From: Larix kaempferi
Taxonomy: Eukaryota > Streptophyta > Pinopsida > Pinales > Pinaceae
Assembly (NCBI GenBank): GCA_027924585.1
Contig: BSBM01001664.1
Span: 984,501 to 1,048,500, forward strand
DNA: 64,000 nt
Direction: 5' to 3'
The translations under genes and the position numbers were made by a program. Of the stretch, positions 35,392 to 47,288 are shown one piece after another; the stretch's first letter is position 1; the number at the start of each line of letters is the position of its first letter. A model generated the notes under the pieces. The model was not told where the DNA came from, did not search any database, and worked only from the letters and a program-made list of their open reading frames with translations.

Positions 35392-36576
35392 TGATTTTTT
35401 TCTCTCAAAACATCCAGGGTATGGGGGGTCTACCCAAACAATTGGCCCTCAAACGTGTTCTACATATTATCAATCTTGACTTGGTCTTACTCCAGGAAAC
35501 TATGGTTTGTGGATAGAAGGCCCGTATTTTCTTTGACAAAATTAAACCTGGTTGGATGATGTGCACAGTGGACGTTGTTGGAATTTCGGGTGGACTCTTA
35601 GCCGCATGGAACCCGAAGGTTCTGAGGTTAAATCCATATATTATCTCATTGGGTATTTTACTGTCTGGTAATTTCAGGGGATCGAAAAAAAAACATAAAT
35701 ATTGTGAATTGTTATGGCCCCTATTATGATAGGGTGGCATTCTGGGACCTTGCATGCTCGGGTCATTTGCTGGAATTGGAGAATTTGGTACTTGTAGGTG
35801 ATTTAAATTTCTCTTGGGGGGATGAGGAAATTTGGGGAAATTCTACAAGGAGGGATCCACTGAGGTTATATTTCAGAAACCTCTTCTCTAAATTTTCACT
35901 GATTGATGTGGCTCCGCATCCAATGGCCCCAACTTGGTCAAATGGTAGGAAGGATGGGAACCTGATCCAAAAAAGCATTGATCGAATCTTAATATTGGAA
36001 TCACTGCTAAACTACTTTCAGAATTACAGGTCATGGATTCAACATATGCAAATTAGTGATCATCTCCCCATTATACTTCAATTTGATGTTGAGGTCTCCC
36101 ATCATCACTTCCCTTTCAAATTCAATTCTACATGGTTAACTAATGCTGATTTCAATTCGGGTGTGAGAACTAATTGGATGCACATAGATGTCTCGGGGGA
36201 GCGATCTGCGATGGACAAGCTGGCGGTGAAATTAAAATCTCTAAAAGACTATACTATTATGTGGGGAAAAAATAAAAAATCGATGTTGGCTGCAAAACTC
36301 ACTGAGATTGAAATTGGTACATTGATGCATTGGACTCTGGGGTCTGGTCTTTCACATATGGACCGAACTAAACTCTCTTTATTGGAGAGTAGGAAATTGA
36401 AGATTTTACTCATTCAAGAGGAAACTTGGCGTTTAAAGAGTCGAGCTATCTGGCTCAAAGCTGGGGATCTGAACACAAAGTTTTTCACCGATTTGCAGAT
36501 TCTCGAAGGATCCAAAATACTATCTAGGATCTTAATGATCACAATGGCAGGCGGATCAGGGGGGATGTGGAACTGA
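35391..36576 (+). pseudogene. LINE ORF2, endonuclease domain
   Basis: ATG at 35391 overlaps the ORF1 stop as TAATG. The start FFSQNIQGMGG and LVLLQET are the first two motifs of APE-like endonucleases. After stops and frame changes, NCYGPY, VGDLNFS, SIDRIL and SDHLPI follow (35704-36070), giving the expected Glu, Asp/Asn and His sites. The enzyme would nick target DNA for priming. It is broken by a TAG near 35.51 kb and a shift before 35.70 kb. Confidence 0.75.
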
Positions 36577-37829
36577 TGGATGAGGCATCTCATCACTTTC
36601 AGGATTATTATTGTGATCCCAAATATACCACTTTGACTAAACAATTCAAGATTATCAAGGAATACCCTCGGATGTTCAATGAAATGGAGGGTGATTTAAT
36701 TTTTGAGGAAGTAACTCTACTGGATGTGGAAAGCACTTTGCGGGGGTTTTCAAAGGATAAATCTCCTGGACCGGATGGGTGGATGGTGGAGATTTTCCTC
36801 CACTTTTTTGACATCATGGGGGAAGACCTCCGGGATGCTATGGATGAATCTCGAAGAATGGGCCTGGTCTCTGGGGCACTAAATTCTACATATCTGGCCC
36901 TCATTTCGAAATCATCACACCCAGAGAACTTTAATGAGTTCAGGCCTATTTCCCTTTGTAATTTAGTATATAAGATAATCTCCAAGATTATTGCAGTGCA
37001 GATCAAACCGGTCCTTTCAAGATACATCTCTATGGAACAATATGGTTTTTTGGAGGGATGCCAGATACATGATGCAGTGGGGGTGGCACAAGAAGTTTTT
37101 CACAGTATAAAACAGAAGATACTTGATGCACTCATCTTACAATTGGACTTAGTGAAAGCATATGATCGGGTTGATTGGAATCTACTAAGGTTGATTCTGA
37201 TTCACATCGGTCTGCCATGGAAGGTGATGAAATGGATTATGGCTTGTGTTTCATCGGTTAATTTTGTTGTACTCATTAATGGTCAACCATCGAACTACTT
37301 TAAAGCCTCCAGGGGACTACGTCAGGGGTGCCCACTCTCACCTCTACTTTTCCTGTTGGTCATAGAAGGACTGAGTCTCACTACTCATAAGGCCAAAAGG
37401 GAAGGTTATATTGTTGGCATCAAGATTACAGCTGATATTTCAGTTACACATTCACTTTTTGTGGATGATGTTATGCTCTTTGGCTTGGGCATTCTTGCGG
37501 AGTGGATTCAGTATAAGAAGATCCTTGATTTTTCCTGCTCGGTTACAGGTATGATCATCAATTTTATAAAGTCTCACTTTTTGAAGTTTTCCCTGAAGGC
37601 TGATGTGGAACAGTCGATTAGTTTGTTATTACATTTTAATTTCTATGAATTGTCTAAAGGAACAAAGTATCTGGGGTTTTTTACTAAGCCTTCAAATTAT
37701 CTAAAAAATGACTGGTCTTGGCTTATAAGATGTTTTGAATTACGTATTGGCCATTGGAGTTTGCGACACTTATCCATCGGTGGCAGACTTACAATGGCTA
37801 AAGCGGTGCTACTGGTTTTCACTTTGTAA
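36567..37829 (+). pseudogene. LINE ORF2, reverse transcriptase domain
   Basis: 420 codons are open in one frame. Motifs in order are DKSPGPDG, FRPISLCN, QLDLVKAYDRVDW (first catalytic Asp), SRGLRQGCPLSP and LFVDDVMLFG (catalytic pair, with Val where Ala is usual), then KTxYLG-like KGTKYLGFF. These are the diagnostic boxes of plant L1-type RT. It overlaps the end of the endonuclease stretch by ten bases in another frame, so a shift has occurred at 36.57 kb. Confidence 0.85.
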
Positions 37830-38844
37830 AATTCCAAGACCCATACTTAGCCTTATTCGCAGGAAGATTTCCAGCTTCTTATGGTCTGGAGGAGGGAAGA
37901 AGGAAAAATTCCACCTAATCAAATGGTCATTATCGGCTCGACCCTGGACTATGGGAGGCTAGAATATAAAGGATTTGGATCTTTTTGTCACGACTTTGCA
38001 TGCAAAGAGTTTATGGCGAGCACTTTTTGACAATTCTGATTGGGGGAAGATTATTAGAGCCAAGTACCTGAAAAATTCATCAGTTGCAAATTGGTTTTGA
38101 AAGGGGCATCTAGCCACTATCGGTGTCTCAAACATTTTGAATGGATTAATGGGTTCTTTTAATGCTTTAGCTCAATGGATAGCTTGGATTCCTGGTAATG
38201 GGAGGGAGATAAGACTGGGAATTGATCCTATATTAGGTGGACCTACTGCATACAACTTGTCTCCAAAATTAAGGGCACATATCAGGGCAAAAGGGATATA
38301 CTCACTGGCACATGCAACTTGCCTCTATATGGATGGGCATTATAAGTGGATCTCGGCTCCTCAATTGGGACTAAATGGTAATTTGGGGGTTGAATGGGCA
38401 GATTATATCATACCTCTATGCCAATCGAATATTCAACTATCTGAGACTCCGGATAGATTAGCTTGGTCATGGGATGTGGCACATGGCTCAGTTTCTGCTA
38501 AACTGGCGTATGCTTCTTTATTTGCAGACAAACAACATGAGACAAATTGGTGGCATAATACTGTTTGGAAACTGGCTCATCCGATAAAAATCAAATGTTT
38601 TATTTGGCTGGCACTTTGCAATAAAATACTTACCTGGGACAATTTGTGTCACCGGGGATTCAATGGTCCTCGATGGTGTCCTCTATGCTGCATACAGGAG
38701 GAAACAGTTGACCACCTTTTCTCCTCCTGCTCCTTCATACAGGGTCTTTGGAAACAAATTGCATCTGTCTCTGGTATTCAGATTGACTGGAGATCTTCCA
38801 CCCTTAATGACAATATTGATTCCTGGTTATGTCACTCTACTTAG
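37830..38844 (+). pseudogene. LINE ORF2, post-RT region with zf-RVT
   Basis: The open part 38137-38844 contains WWHNTVWKLAHPIKIKCFIW and CPLCCIQEETVDHLFSSC, the zf-RVT pattern (Cys-x2-Cys ... His ... Cys) found at the end of plant LINE RTs. The 300 bases before it are in several frames with stops (for example GRKKEKFHLIKW near 37.9 kb). Confidence 0.75.
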
Positions 38845-39513
38845 TTGTTTGAACTCCCATGTTTCATGATCTGGGAGGTTTGGAAGGATCGGAATTCTTG
38901 AATTTTTGAGGAATCTGTGCCTTTTCGGGATTGGTTATGTTGTAGAACTATTGCTGCTTTTACGGAATATACTTCTCTCCATGGTCATGGAGATGGCCGG
39001 AAAAATTTGAACATGAGTCGGCGTTTGACACCACCAGTCTTGATGTACCCCTGTGGGTTCTTTGATGGGGCTATGGTCAGGGGACCTGGCATGAGCGGGG
39101 TTGGTGCCTTATTACACCTTTCCACCACATGTTTTTTCCGTATTCGGCTTAATTTGGGAATTGGCTCCAATACTCGCAGTGAGTTATGTGCCCTTTGGAT
39201 TTTGCTGCATTTTGCTCGTACCAGGAAGATATCTTCACTCTTGATACTGGGTGATTCTTTATCTATCATATCATGGGAAAAAGGCAACACTCCTCTCAAT
39301 GTACTGCTTCTTTCACATTGGATGGATGCAGCACGGAAATTAATTCTTGAATTTCATCACACACATTTTTCCCATATTTTCAGAGAGGTGAATATTGAGG
39401 CTGACTTGCTCTCCAAGTTGGCATTGACCTCACAGGCGAGGATCATCTTGTGGGAGGAGTGGCGGGAGGACCTTCTCTTCCCCCATGGTTCTTATGACTT
39501 GCAGTGGACATGA
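38845..39513 (+). pseudogene. LINE ORF2, C-terminal RNase H domain
   Basis: 38917-39513 is open and ends at a natural TGA. All four acidic catalytic positions are present: FFDGAM (Asp), TRSELCALW (Glu), LILGDSLS (Asp) and VNIEADLLSKL (Asp). Such a domain occurs in one plant L1 group. Its frame equals that of the zf-RVT stretch, with a stop between them. Confidence 0.8.
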
Positions 39514-40110
39514 TGTTTTTGTCTTGGGTTTCGACTGTGGTTTTTTATGATATTGCGGTATTATCTTATATTTTTGCGACTGTATATTATGTGCAGGTCT
39601 TTAAAAATATGCAGACACCAACTACTCGTTGGGCTCCATGAAATTATCTATTTTTGCAGCTATTAGTATTTTGTCATTTTAGCTGGTTTTTCTAGAAATT
39701 ATGGACACATTTGAGCTCGGCCCTCATGCTGCTGAGAGAGCTCAAACGAAATCGTTTCTCCAGTTTTTCGTTCATCAGATATTATGTGGGCAATTGCTAT
39801 CAGCCGGTTTGAACTAATATGACATTCTGTTTTTCCTTATATTTCATGTAATATGTGGATGTATTATGTTGTTTTATAGGGAGTATCCCCTGTTGGAACA
39901 TGGTTCCATGGAGACTTGATGAACTGATATCTCGTCCATAGATTGGCTCATATTTGAAACCTTTATTTGGGCATGGTTTTGGTGCCCATGTGGCTGTTAA
40001 CTATAGATTGTTTCTAGGCAGGGTTATACCCTCTGAACACTTGTGACAATTGGACTCATTTACTATTTCATAGTATTAATAGTAAATTTAATTTTTCGAT
40101 GGAAAAAAAA
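39514..40110 (+). other. 3' untranslated region and A-tail of the LINE
   Basis: It is T-rich and non-coding, ending in A(10) at 40103-40112. The tail runs into the candidate target duplication. Confidence 0.7.
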
Positions 40111-40126
40111 AAGTCAATCTGGTTAT
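40111..40126. repeat. Candidate target-site duplication of the LINE, right
   Basis: See the left copy at 33040-33055; 14 of 16 bases agree. Confidence 0.45.
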
Positions 40127-40559
40127 CGAGCACACGCTGCCTAAGAGCCCATCCTCACATCATGAAAAATCAACAGACAGAACAGATGGTATAAACAAAT
40201 GCAACAAACAACTAAGAACCATTATCTACAGATAGTTCAACGGCAGCTAGCTATATCAGTGACTAACTCTCAATCCTAAAAACTAGTCTTCCAGTGAATC
40301 AATTCTCAAATAGGCCACAGTCATGAGTCATCAAACAACATTTCAAAACCCTGACGGTCAGGATGATACAAGATTCATTCGCGGCCCTTTCTGATATCCT
40401 GTCAAGCTTTTGGGAACCAAAGCTGCATGAAATTTCCAAATGGATTTGCTTTGGAAACATGAGAAAGTATTGGAGCCGGTTCACACCCTTGGAATTTCTG
40501 GAAAGCTCCATACCAGCCTAGTCTTAGCTCAATATATGGACTAGTAATTGCCCAATAGG
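40127..40559. other. Unannotated stretch between the LINE and element C
   Basis: A minus-strand frame at 40299-40511 (70 codons) is open, but I recognise no family. There is nothing else to report. Confidence 0.35.
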
Positions 40560-41287
40560 TGTTAACACCCAAAAAGTGCTCACTAGCTCATTTCCTTATT
40601 CACATGACCCATTTGTCCACTTTTCCATCATTTGAGCCTCTAAAGCCACCAAAAGGTCACCAAAAGACCTTAATACACCCCTTTTTCCACTCAAAATGAA
40701 TATTTTTCCTCAAAAAGGGTCCAGAATTTCCAAAAATATTAAAAAGGGAATAAAAATATTCAAAATATTCAAAAAAGGAAAAAGGAGGGAAAAAGTACCT
40801 AAACCATGTCGGTCAATACCATTGGTTTCCTCAAAACCATAATGGTATTCCCCACCACCAAAAACTATAAAAAGGTGGTAGGGGCTCCTCACTTTCGATC
40901 CATCCATCATCCTATCCTCATGCTGCCAAAATCCCTCTTGAGCCTTGCCCACCTTTTTGAGCTTTACACAAACCAGGAAGCTTTGGAGAAGGAGAGACCT
41001 CTTGGACATTGGAGTTGCTCACCCTTGGAGCTACTCAACAATCTTCACCACTTGGAGGTATCACCATTGCAAGCACTTGCTTGCCCCTATTCTTAATACA
41101 AAATCATTTTTTACATATTGTCAATTGTTTTGCTTTCGGTAATATTTCCATTGTTTGCTTATATATTTCACATAGATCCATAATTAATTTAGTTTAAAAT
41201 AGTTTGTTATTTACTTCTATTGAGACTGCTGCTACTAGTTAGCAGGTGCACCATTGCACAAAGCTTGGTTGCAAAACCAAGCTAACA
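40560..41287 (+). repeat. 5' LTR of element C (728 bp)
   Basis: It starts TGTTAACACCCAAAAAGTGC and ends CCAAGCTAACA. It is followed five bases later by the primer site. TATA-like CTATAAAAAG is at 40865-40874. Confidence 0.85.
40865..40874 (+). promoter_or_regulatory. TATA box of the element C LTR promoter
   Basis: CTATAAAAAG lies at the same relative place as in the A-family LTRs. Confidence 0.5.
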
Positions 41288-41292
41288 GTTTT

Positions 41293-41307
41293 TGGCGACT
41301 CCGTTGG
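41293..41307 (+). other. Primer-binding site of element C
   Basis: TGGCGACTCCGTTGG follows the LTR end. It shares GCGACTCC with the site of element H (Tat/Ogre-type primer). Confidence 0.7.
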
Positions 41308-41510
41308 CTTCAAATTCTTAGATCTCAGTTTTCTGCTTTAGATCTTAGTTTTTGTTAGTTTTAATCATTTTAATTCATAGATCTGCCATCCTAGACAGCA
41401 GATCCATTGTTGTTCTAGATATTGCCCCTTTTTATTGCCATTAACAGCCTGAAATTTTCATTTTCGGGTTCGTTTTCCGGCTTTCACCTCGCGGTTTTTT
41501 GCCTGACAGT

Positions 41511-41782
41511 CGCACGGCTCATCGCGACCTCGCGGATTTTTTCCGCACGGCTCACCGCGGCTTTGCGGCCAACTTACACGCTGCACATCGCGAATTCGCG
41601 GACATTTTCCGCGCTGCACATCACGATCGTGTGACCGTAACCCGCACTGCACATCGCGGCTTCGCGGCCTAAACCCGCGCTGCCCATCGCGACTATGTGA
41701 CGAAAAACCGCACTGCACATCGCAGCTTCGCGGCCAAAACCCGCGCTGCCCATCGCGGTTGTTTTCCCGAAACCCGCGATGC
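41511..41782. repeat. Eight-unit 33-bp CpG-rich tandem array in the leader of C
   Basis: Units begin at 41511, 41544, 41577, 41610, 41643, 41676, 41709 and 41742, with a ninth start at 41775. The spacing is exactly 33 bases and the core is CGCRCTGCMCATCGCGGC. Alternate units are more alike (CTGCAC vs CTGCCC), suggesting a 66-bp higher-order unit in the later half. 33 is divisible by three, so frames stay open on both strands without meaning anything. Confidence 0.9.
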
Positions 41783-43189
41783 AAGTTTTTTCAATTTGGC
41801 CAACTTTTTGAAAACTATTTTTTTTGCTGTATTTTCTGCCCATTTAGCATATTTTACAGTATTAAATTTCCTGCATTTTTACAGCCATATTAAATCTTTT
41901 ACTATTTAGAATGCTCCATTAAAAGTCTTTTTACAAAATTTTCAGAAATTGAAAGAGAGATTTTTCTGCATTTTATCTAGATCAAGGTTTTACTGTTTAT
42001 TTGCTCGATACTTTGCCCAAACAATTTTTAAGAGATCCATTTATTTCTTGAAGTATTCATGTTATTTGCTTTCCTTCAAATTATTTCAAAGATCCATTAT
42101 TTTTGAATAGTTTTTTCAAGCATTTACATTTCAAAAACACCTTTATTTTTTGCAAAACTGGAAGCGTATTTTCTTTCATTTGTAAAATCGCCCAAGCGAG
42201 GCAAATCAATTTCAGTTTAAATACCACACTTGCACCCACTCTGCCACATAATTTAAACTGAGCCTTAAAATTTACTTTAAACTCAACAAACTTTCAACCC
42301 CACTTGGGGAGCACTTAAAAGAATTTTGTAGTTAGGTAGAATTGAGGGGATAGGTGTTCCAATAACACCCCTCAATTATTACATTTGAGACATAGCAGTT
42401 GTCCTCTACGGTACCAAAATCCCTTATAATTTTGACATGGTTATCAACCAATTTATCGGGAAGGCCTCTCCCTTAGGAGGGTTGAAGTAGCCAGAATGGT
42501 TCCAGAAGTCTGATTGGAATACCGCAATCCATTCAGTAACCGAAGGATACCTTTCGAAGTTCTCGGTGTACACCCCCCTGGTGTACAGCGGCGATAGAAC
42601 CAAACTACAGATTCACCCAACCGAACGTGTCATGAACGGGGTATCCTAGATGCCACTCTTTAGGATTGTCTACCCGGTATCCCTCCCGGTAGGGGGATAT
42701 CTAGCCGTTGATTCAACACTCTATATTGTCTGACTTGGATTTCATCACCTTGCAGAGAATATCGTTTGTCGACTCACAATACTTCTAGTTAGGTGTTTAC
42801 ATGATACATTACCCACCTTTGGTCTAGTAACACCTCCTTTTTCTAGAAACTGTTTGACGTTTGGTATTCTGACCAATTTTGTTGCATCCCTCCACTTATT
42901 ATAGCACAGCTGCTATAATAAGTGCTTTTTGAGGTTGATTTTTGGCCTGAGAGCCTTTATTTTCACTCCCCTTTTTGTACTCTTTGTTGCATTAGGGTTT
43001 TGAGTTTTTTACATCACCACCTTACACTGAAAATTTTTATTTCTCACCATTGAGAATTTTAGACGATCTCGTCATCTTCAGGGTGAACCCCCTCAGTTCA
43101 GTCTACTTGGCTCTCCAGGTCATCGACGTCGAGCCTTATCCCTTGACTCGATACGTCATCGGCCAAACATACAGTCATCCGATTCTGAC
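41783..43189 (+). other. Leader of element C
   Basis: It is non-coding. It shares blocks with the leader of A (TGGATTGCGGTATTC in inverse, AAATTTACTT, ATAACACCCCTC). A short Arg-rich reading just before the gag ATG (43060-43189) is open but has no clear start. Confidence 0.6.
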
Positions 43190-44296
43190 ATGCCTCACTT
43201 CACATCTGATTCTGAGGCTGAATCCGAAAACCCTACTGAATTATTACCAACCAACCTCATGGGTGGAACACAATACGACCCACTTTTTACCAGTACTATT
43301 GGAGATACATCCACAAACCCTTCTACTACTATGCCATCCATGGTAACAACAACCCCCCTAGGCACGCCTAATATGGGGGATACTCCACCTTTAGGTATGC
43401 CCAACACAGGACTACCTCCTATTATTGGTATGCCAAACATAGGAATCACACCACCTATCATTACCACAGCCCAGATCCCAGGAATTCCTGGCACTATTCC
43501 TAACCCTGGTGTAACCCATGTTGCACTTGAAAACGTTGGTCCATACCAAACCACAGCAGTTGGAGGACACATACCTTCAATACCTAGCATACCCTTAGGG
43601 GCTATTGGACCACTACATAATGCCACCATGAATAGTTATGTCCCAGTCACTACGCCACACCCATCTGCTAGTTTACCTTACATGGCTAGTCTGAACTTAC
43701 CAAACTTAGCCAGGCTAACCAATGATCCTATCAGGCACAAACCTACATGGCCACCCATGCCTATGAAGCTCCCCTCGGACATACCCAAGTTTGAAGGAAA
43801 ACCTGGGGAGGACCCTCAAAACCACATAAAGTCTTTTCACCTATGGTGTTCATCTAACTCCATAGTGGATGACTCCATTCGTCTAAGACTATTGCAACGA
43901 ACGTTCACTGGCTCTGCAGTAAAGTGGTACATCAAACAACCACATGGGACCCACCATACTTTTACGTCTCTCGCCTCCACTTTCCTTCAATTTTTTCAGC
44001 TACCTGTACGTTACGATGCAGGAGTTGAAATACTGTTGTCTTGCAGACAAAACACAGCTACACACATCATCGACCACATCCATGAGTGGCGCAAGCGTCG
44101 TAGCCTCTGTAATATTAAACTGGATGACCATATATTTTTGGATTGGTTTCTTAAATCACTCCTACCCCTCATAGCAAAAGACGTCGCTTCCGAGTGACCC
44201 CAGTCAGAGGAAGAAGCTATCCTAAAAGCTCAGCAATTCGACCTAATTTATGCCCAGTTAGGCTATCTCTACACCATCATACCAGACGCCCCACAA
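43190..44296 (+). pseudogene. gag of element C (3' truncated)
   Basis: ATG 43190 opens a frame of 335 codons to a TGA at 44195-44197. The same frame continues without further stops to about 44296. The first 170 residues are a Pro/Gly/Ile/Thr-rich arm with repeated GMPNxG-like words. The capsid-like part has IPKFEGKPGEDP, FHLWCSSNS, AVKWYIKQP, FFQLPVRYDAG and HEWRKRR. The zinc-knuckle end is missing because unrelated sequence begins. Confidence 0.8.
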
Positions 44297-45148
44297 GGTT
44301 GTGAATCATGCTCGCATATGTGCAATAAACATATTAACAGGTTGTGAAAATGTCCATCTAAATGCCCGCTTGTGAGAATAAAATGGCCGGTGGCATATCT
44401 AAATTGCACACTGACTTATTGACAACAATCTCAGGACTGAAGAAATGCACAATGGCTAAATATAAGATGTCTGCAATATAATTTAAAATGACAAGATATG
44501 CCCACAGATGAACTTGGAATGTTTTCCAGGCATAAGAGAATGCCCGCAACTTTGTATGAAGGGTCACATATGCTTGGGTTATTCTCATCTTTGTTCATTC
44601 ACGATCTGCAACTTGATACATCGTGAAAATTTGAAGTTATCTATTTCTTGTTTGAAACTAAACGTCTAGGGGATTGAAGAATCCAAGAAATTGATTAACG
44701 CAGGTCATACTTAATGATTGGTTGTGGAATACTGAGTTATTCAAGTACATAAGATAGAGCCTGCTAAAGTTGATAGAGTATTTACATATTAATGTGCAAG
44801 CAAATACAGCATTTTGAAACTGTGTTATGGATAGAGATGTTTAAGGACTGTCGGGATCTCATGAAGACATTCAAAGTCAGATTTTGCTTGAAGTAGCCTT
44901 GCAATACTCATGAATAGTAAGGATATATGTGTTAGGAGGAGCAGCCAAGAGATTCTTCAACAACTTTGATTGAAGATGATCATCTCAAATGGAGCAATCA
45001 ATCTACATGTAAGGGGGAGAATATTCAAGCATCAAATTTTTTTTTGGCATTATGAAGTCTTTGGATGGACAAGTCTTTGACCCTTTGTCATTCATGTCAA
45101 AGGGGGAGAGTGCTTGAAAAGGTTGCCATCAATGACAAAGGGGGAGTT
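44297..45148 (+). other. Internal 3' remnant, probably of element D
   Basis: I see no coding motif. Its end has copia-like polypurine words: AAGGGGGAGAATATTC near 45010, CAAAGGGGGAGAGTGC near 45100 and AAAGGGGGAGTTTG just before the LTR. The left border with C gag may be a truncation point. Confidence 0.45.
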
Positions 45149-47288
45149 TGTTGAGCATAGGTTGTCATTGATGACACCCATTAATGACAAAGGAGACAAA
45201 ATCAAGATAACAGTGGGCAAGGATTGATGACATGGTATGATATGGGCATTGGACACCAAATGGGCCAAATGACCCATTTTGTGGTCATTTGTGGCTTGCT
45301 GAGGTCATGAAGCCCACACACGCTTGATTGCTTGTTAATTTGATAGCCCACAAACTTGTGGAGTCATATGGTGCTATTATTTTTATCTTTGAGGTTCATT
45401 GTGGTAATAAAGATACCGAGACTTCAAATATGATGATGTAGAAGTCCTTGAAGCCACCTAGCTAAAATAATAATGATGATGTCTTTGAAGAAGTTTTTGG
45501 TGATCTTCTCTTTGACTATGTTCTTAAAACAATTGAAGAAGCCCTTAAAACTAGTGACATGGAGCCCAAGCCAATATTGTTGAAGTTCTTGGTCCTTAAA
45601 GAAGCCATTGATATCTTGATAAAGTCAGCCCATCCTTTATAAATTGAAAAATAATTATTAAAGGGGCATGACAAGTCGGCTCCTAAATTAATCAGAAAAT
45701 AAAAGGCTAATTTAAAATCATAATTGCAAAGTCGGCTCAGAATACAAAAAGGAAATTAAAAAATATATATAACCCTATGATAAGTCGGCCAGACTTAATT
45801 TTTCTCCACAAAAATCTATATAAATAGGCAGCTCGCCTTATTTTATTAGAAGCAACTTTTTGAGTGATGATTCTAGCTCTAAAATTCGGATTAGCTACTA
45901 AGGTAATTTTTGGGTAAGGGCAGCAGCAGTAATACTTTTCTGTGCAAGTTTTTTCTTACCATGACAGCTCAAAATTTCAGTCATCTGTAAGGAAATTCGG
46001 TGGTAAATAAAAGGTGTTTACAGCAGCAAATTTTAAGTTTTGACAAGCTCTGAATTTTCGGACTACTGTAGCAGCCTCAAAGAAAGAGTAAGTTTCAGGT
46101 CTGTTTTGCACAGTGGTATGAAGGAGAAGTAGGCCGTTGTCAAGAGGCATGCTTCTAGGTTGAAGTGTTGTTGTGAATTCGGAGCAACAGTAAGGTCTGA
46201 TTTCAGGGGACAGTGAGGGCAGTCAGATGACTGCAGCAGAGGAACAGTAGTAGTAGCAGTGGAGCAGCTGTAAAATAATTTTTACCTGTATCCTTTGGGC
46301 TTCACCAGGGCAGCAGAATGATGAAGACCTGAAGCATGGTTGAAGATATGGCTGTAGTATGATAAAGATTTCTCATTTCTGGGAAGCAGCATTGGTAGTT
46401 TGATGTGGATAATATGAATGAAAAGAATGATGAAGTTATGCTAAGGACATGACCAATGACAGCACGACATGTTTTGTAGAATGAAGATATGCACTTTGAT
46501 GTATGTCTGAAGCTTATTGGAGGAAGAGATATGTGTATTGGTGTAATGTGCTGATTCAGAATGAAGAACATGGACAGAATGTTGAAGTTCAATGATGGAC
46601 TGATTTTTGAAGACACGATGCTGGACAATGTTGATTATATGATGTTGATGATTTAGGGCAGTAGAACATATGACTGGTGAAATGCATGGACATAAGGACA
46701 TAGACAACAAATTGATGAACAAGTCAAAGATATATTGGTGAACACATTTTGTGGACATTACAAGTAATTGAAGACATGTTTGTGATGAGTATCTTAACAG
46801 TTTGGAAGATGATTTGATATGTTGGACAGTATACTTGACAATGTACTGAATGAAGTCTTGGGAACATAATTGTAATTTGTAATCTGAAATATCTATAGGG
46901 AGGTAGGGTGGAGATGGGGAAAGACTTATTGGTATTTTGGCAAGTTGAAGCTTGTCTGGATGTTGTAGCATCCCAGTCAGTTGTAGCTGACTGGATCATT
47001 CTGGTGGGTGGTGCCACCTTTGGGTTGTAGCCCAAACTGGAGATTGAAGTCTCCAAAATCAAAAAAAGTTTACAAAGCCTATATTTTGTGTCTTCTATGT
47101 GTTGATGATAATGTGTTGGTGTTTATTGATGATCTATGATTAAATGTTAAAGTAGAAATTCAAATGATATAAGTTAGGGGTTGAAGTGAATTGGTAAATG
47201 ATATAAGTTTGGAAGAAAAAGTAGAAATTGAATTAAGTACAACCTCACTGATTCACCCCCCCTTCTCAGTGAGGCATTGTGTCTAACA
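45149..47288 (+). mobile_element. Element D: 3' LTR (2,140 bp) of a copia-type retrotransposon
   Basis: It starts TGTTGAGCATAGG right after a polypurine tract and ends GTGTCTAACA. No primer site follows, so it is a 3' LTR. A clear TATA (CTATATAAATAG, 45816-45827) lies about 670 bases in, leaving a very long R-U5. That part has GCAGCAGCAG- and CAGTAGTAGTAG-like runs near 45.92 and 46.24 kb. The end GATTCACCCCCCC...CTCAG is usual in plant copia LTRs. It abuts a copia gag of opposite strand (E2). Confidence 0.7.
45816..45827 (+). promoter_or_regulatory. TATA box of the D LTR promoter
   Basis: CTATATAAATAG is the strongest TATA-like word in this LTR. Confidence 0.55.

Larger units (their letters stand above)
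33056..40110 (+). mobile_element. L1-type LINE (non-LTR retrotransposon) with RNase H
   Basis: On the plus strand, ORF1 (zinc-knuckle protein) is followed by ORF2 with endonuclease, reverse transcriptase, zf-RVT and RNase H, then a 3' untranslated region and an A-tail (40103-40112). The order is that of plant L1 elements that carry an RNase H. The 5' end is set from the candidate duplication and is uncertain: 33056-33644 would be the 5' untranslated region. Several frameshifts and stops make it inactive. Confidence 0.8.
40560..44296 (+). mobile_element. Element C: Tat-like Ty3/gypsy retrotransposon, 5' part only
   Basis: It consists of 5' LTR, primer site, long leader and most of gag on the plus strand. 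LTR ends, leader and gag all align with element A, so A and C are related families. Gag similarity stops at about 44296, where unrelated sequence begins. Protease, pol, any antisense gene and the 3' LTR are absent. Confidence 0.85.

Noticed and set aside
40299-40511. 70-codon minus-strand frame between the LINE and element C
   Set aside because: It is open but has no recognisable family, and its position gives no support. It is left as unannotated sequence.
41458-41784. Minus-strand open frame with 11-residue repeats
   Set aside because: It is produced by the 33-bp tandem array, whose unit is divisible by three. Several frames are open there, and none has a start context or homologue.
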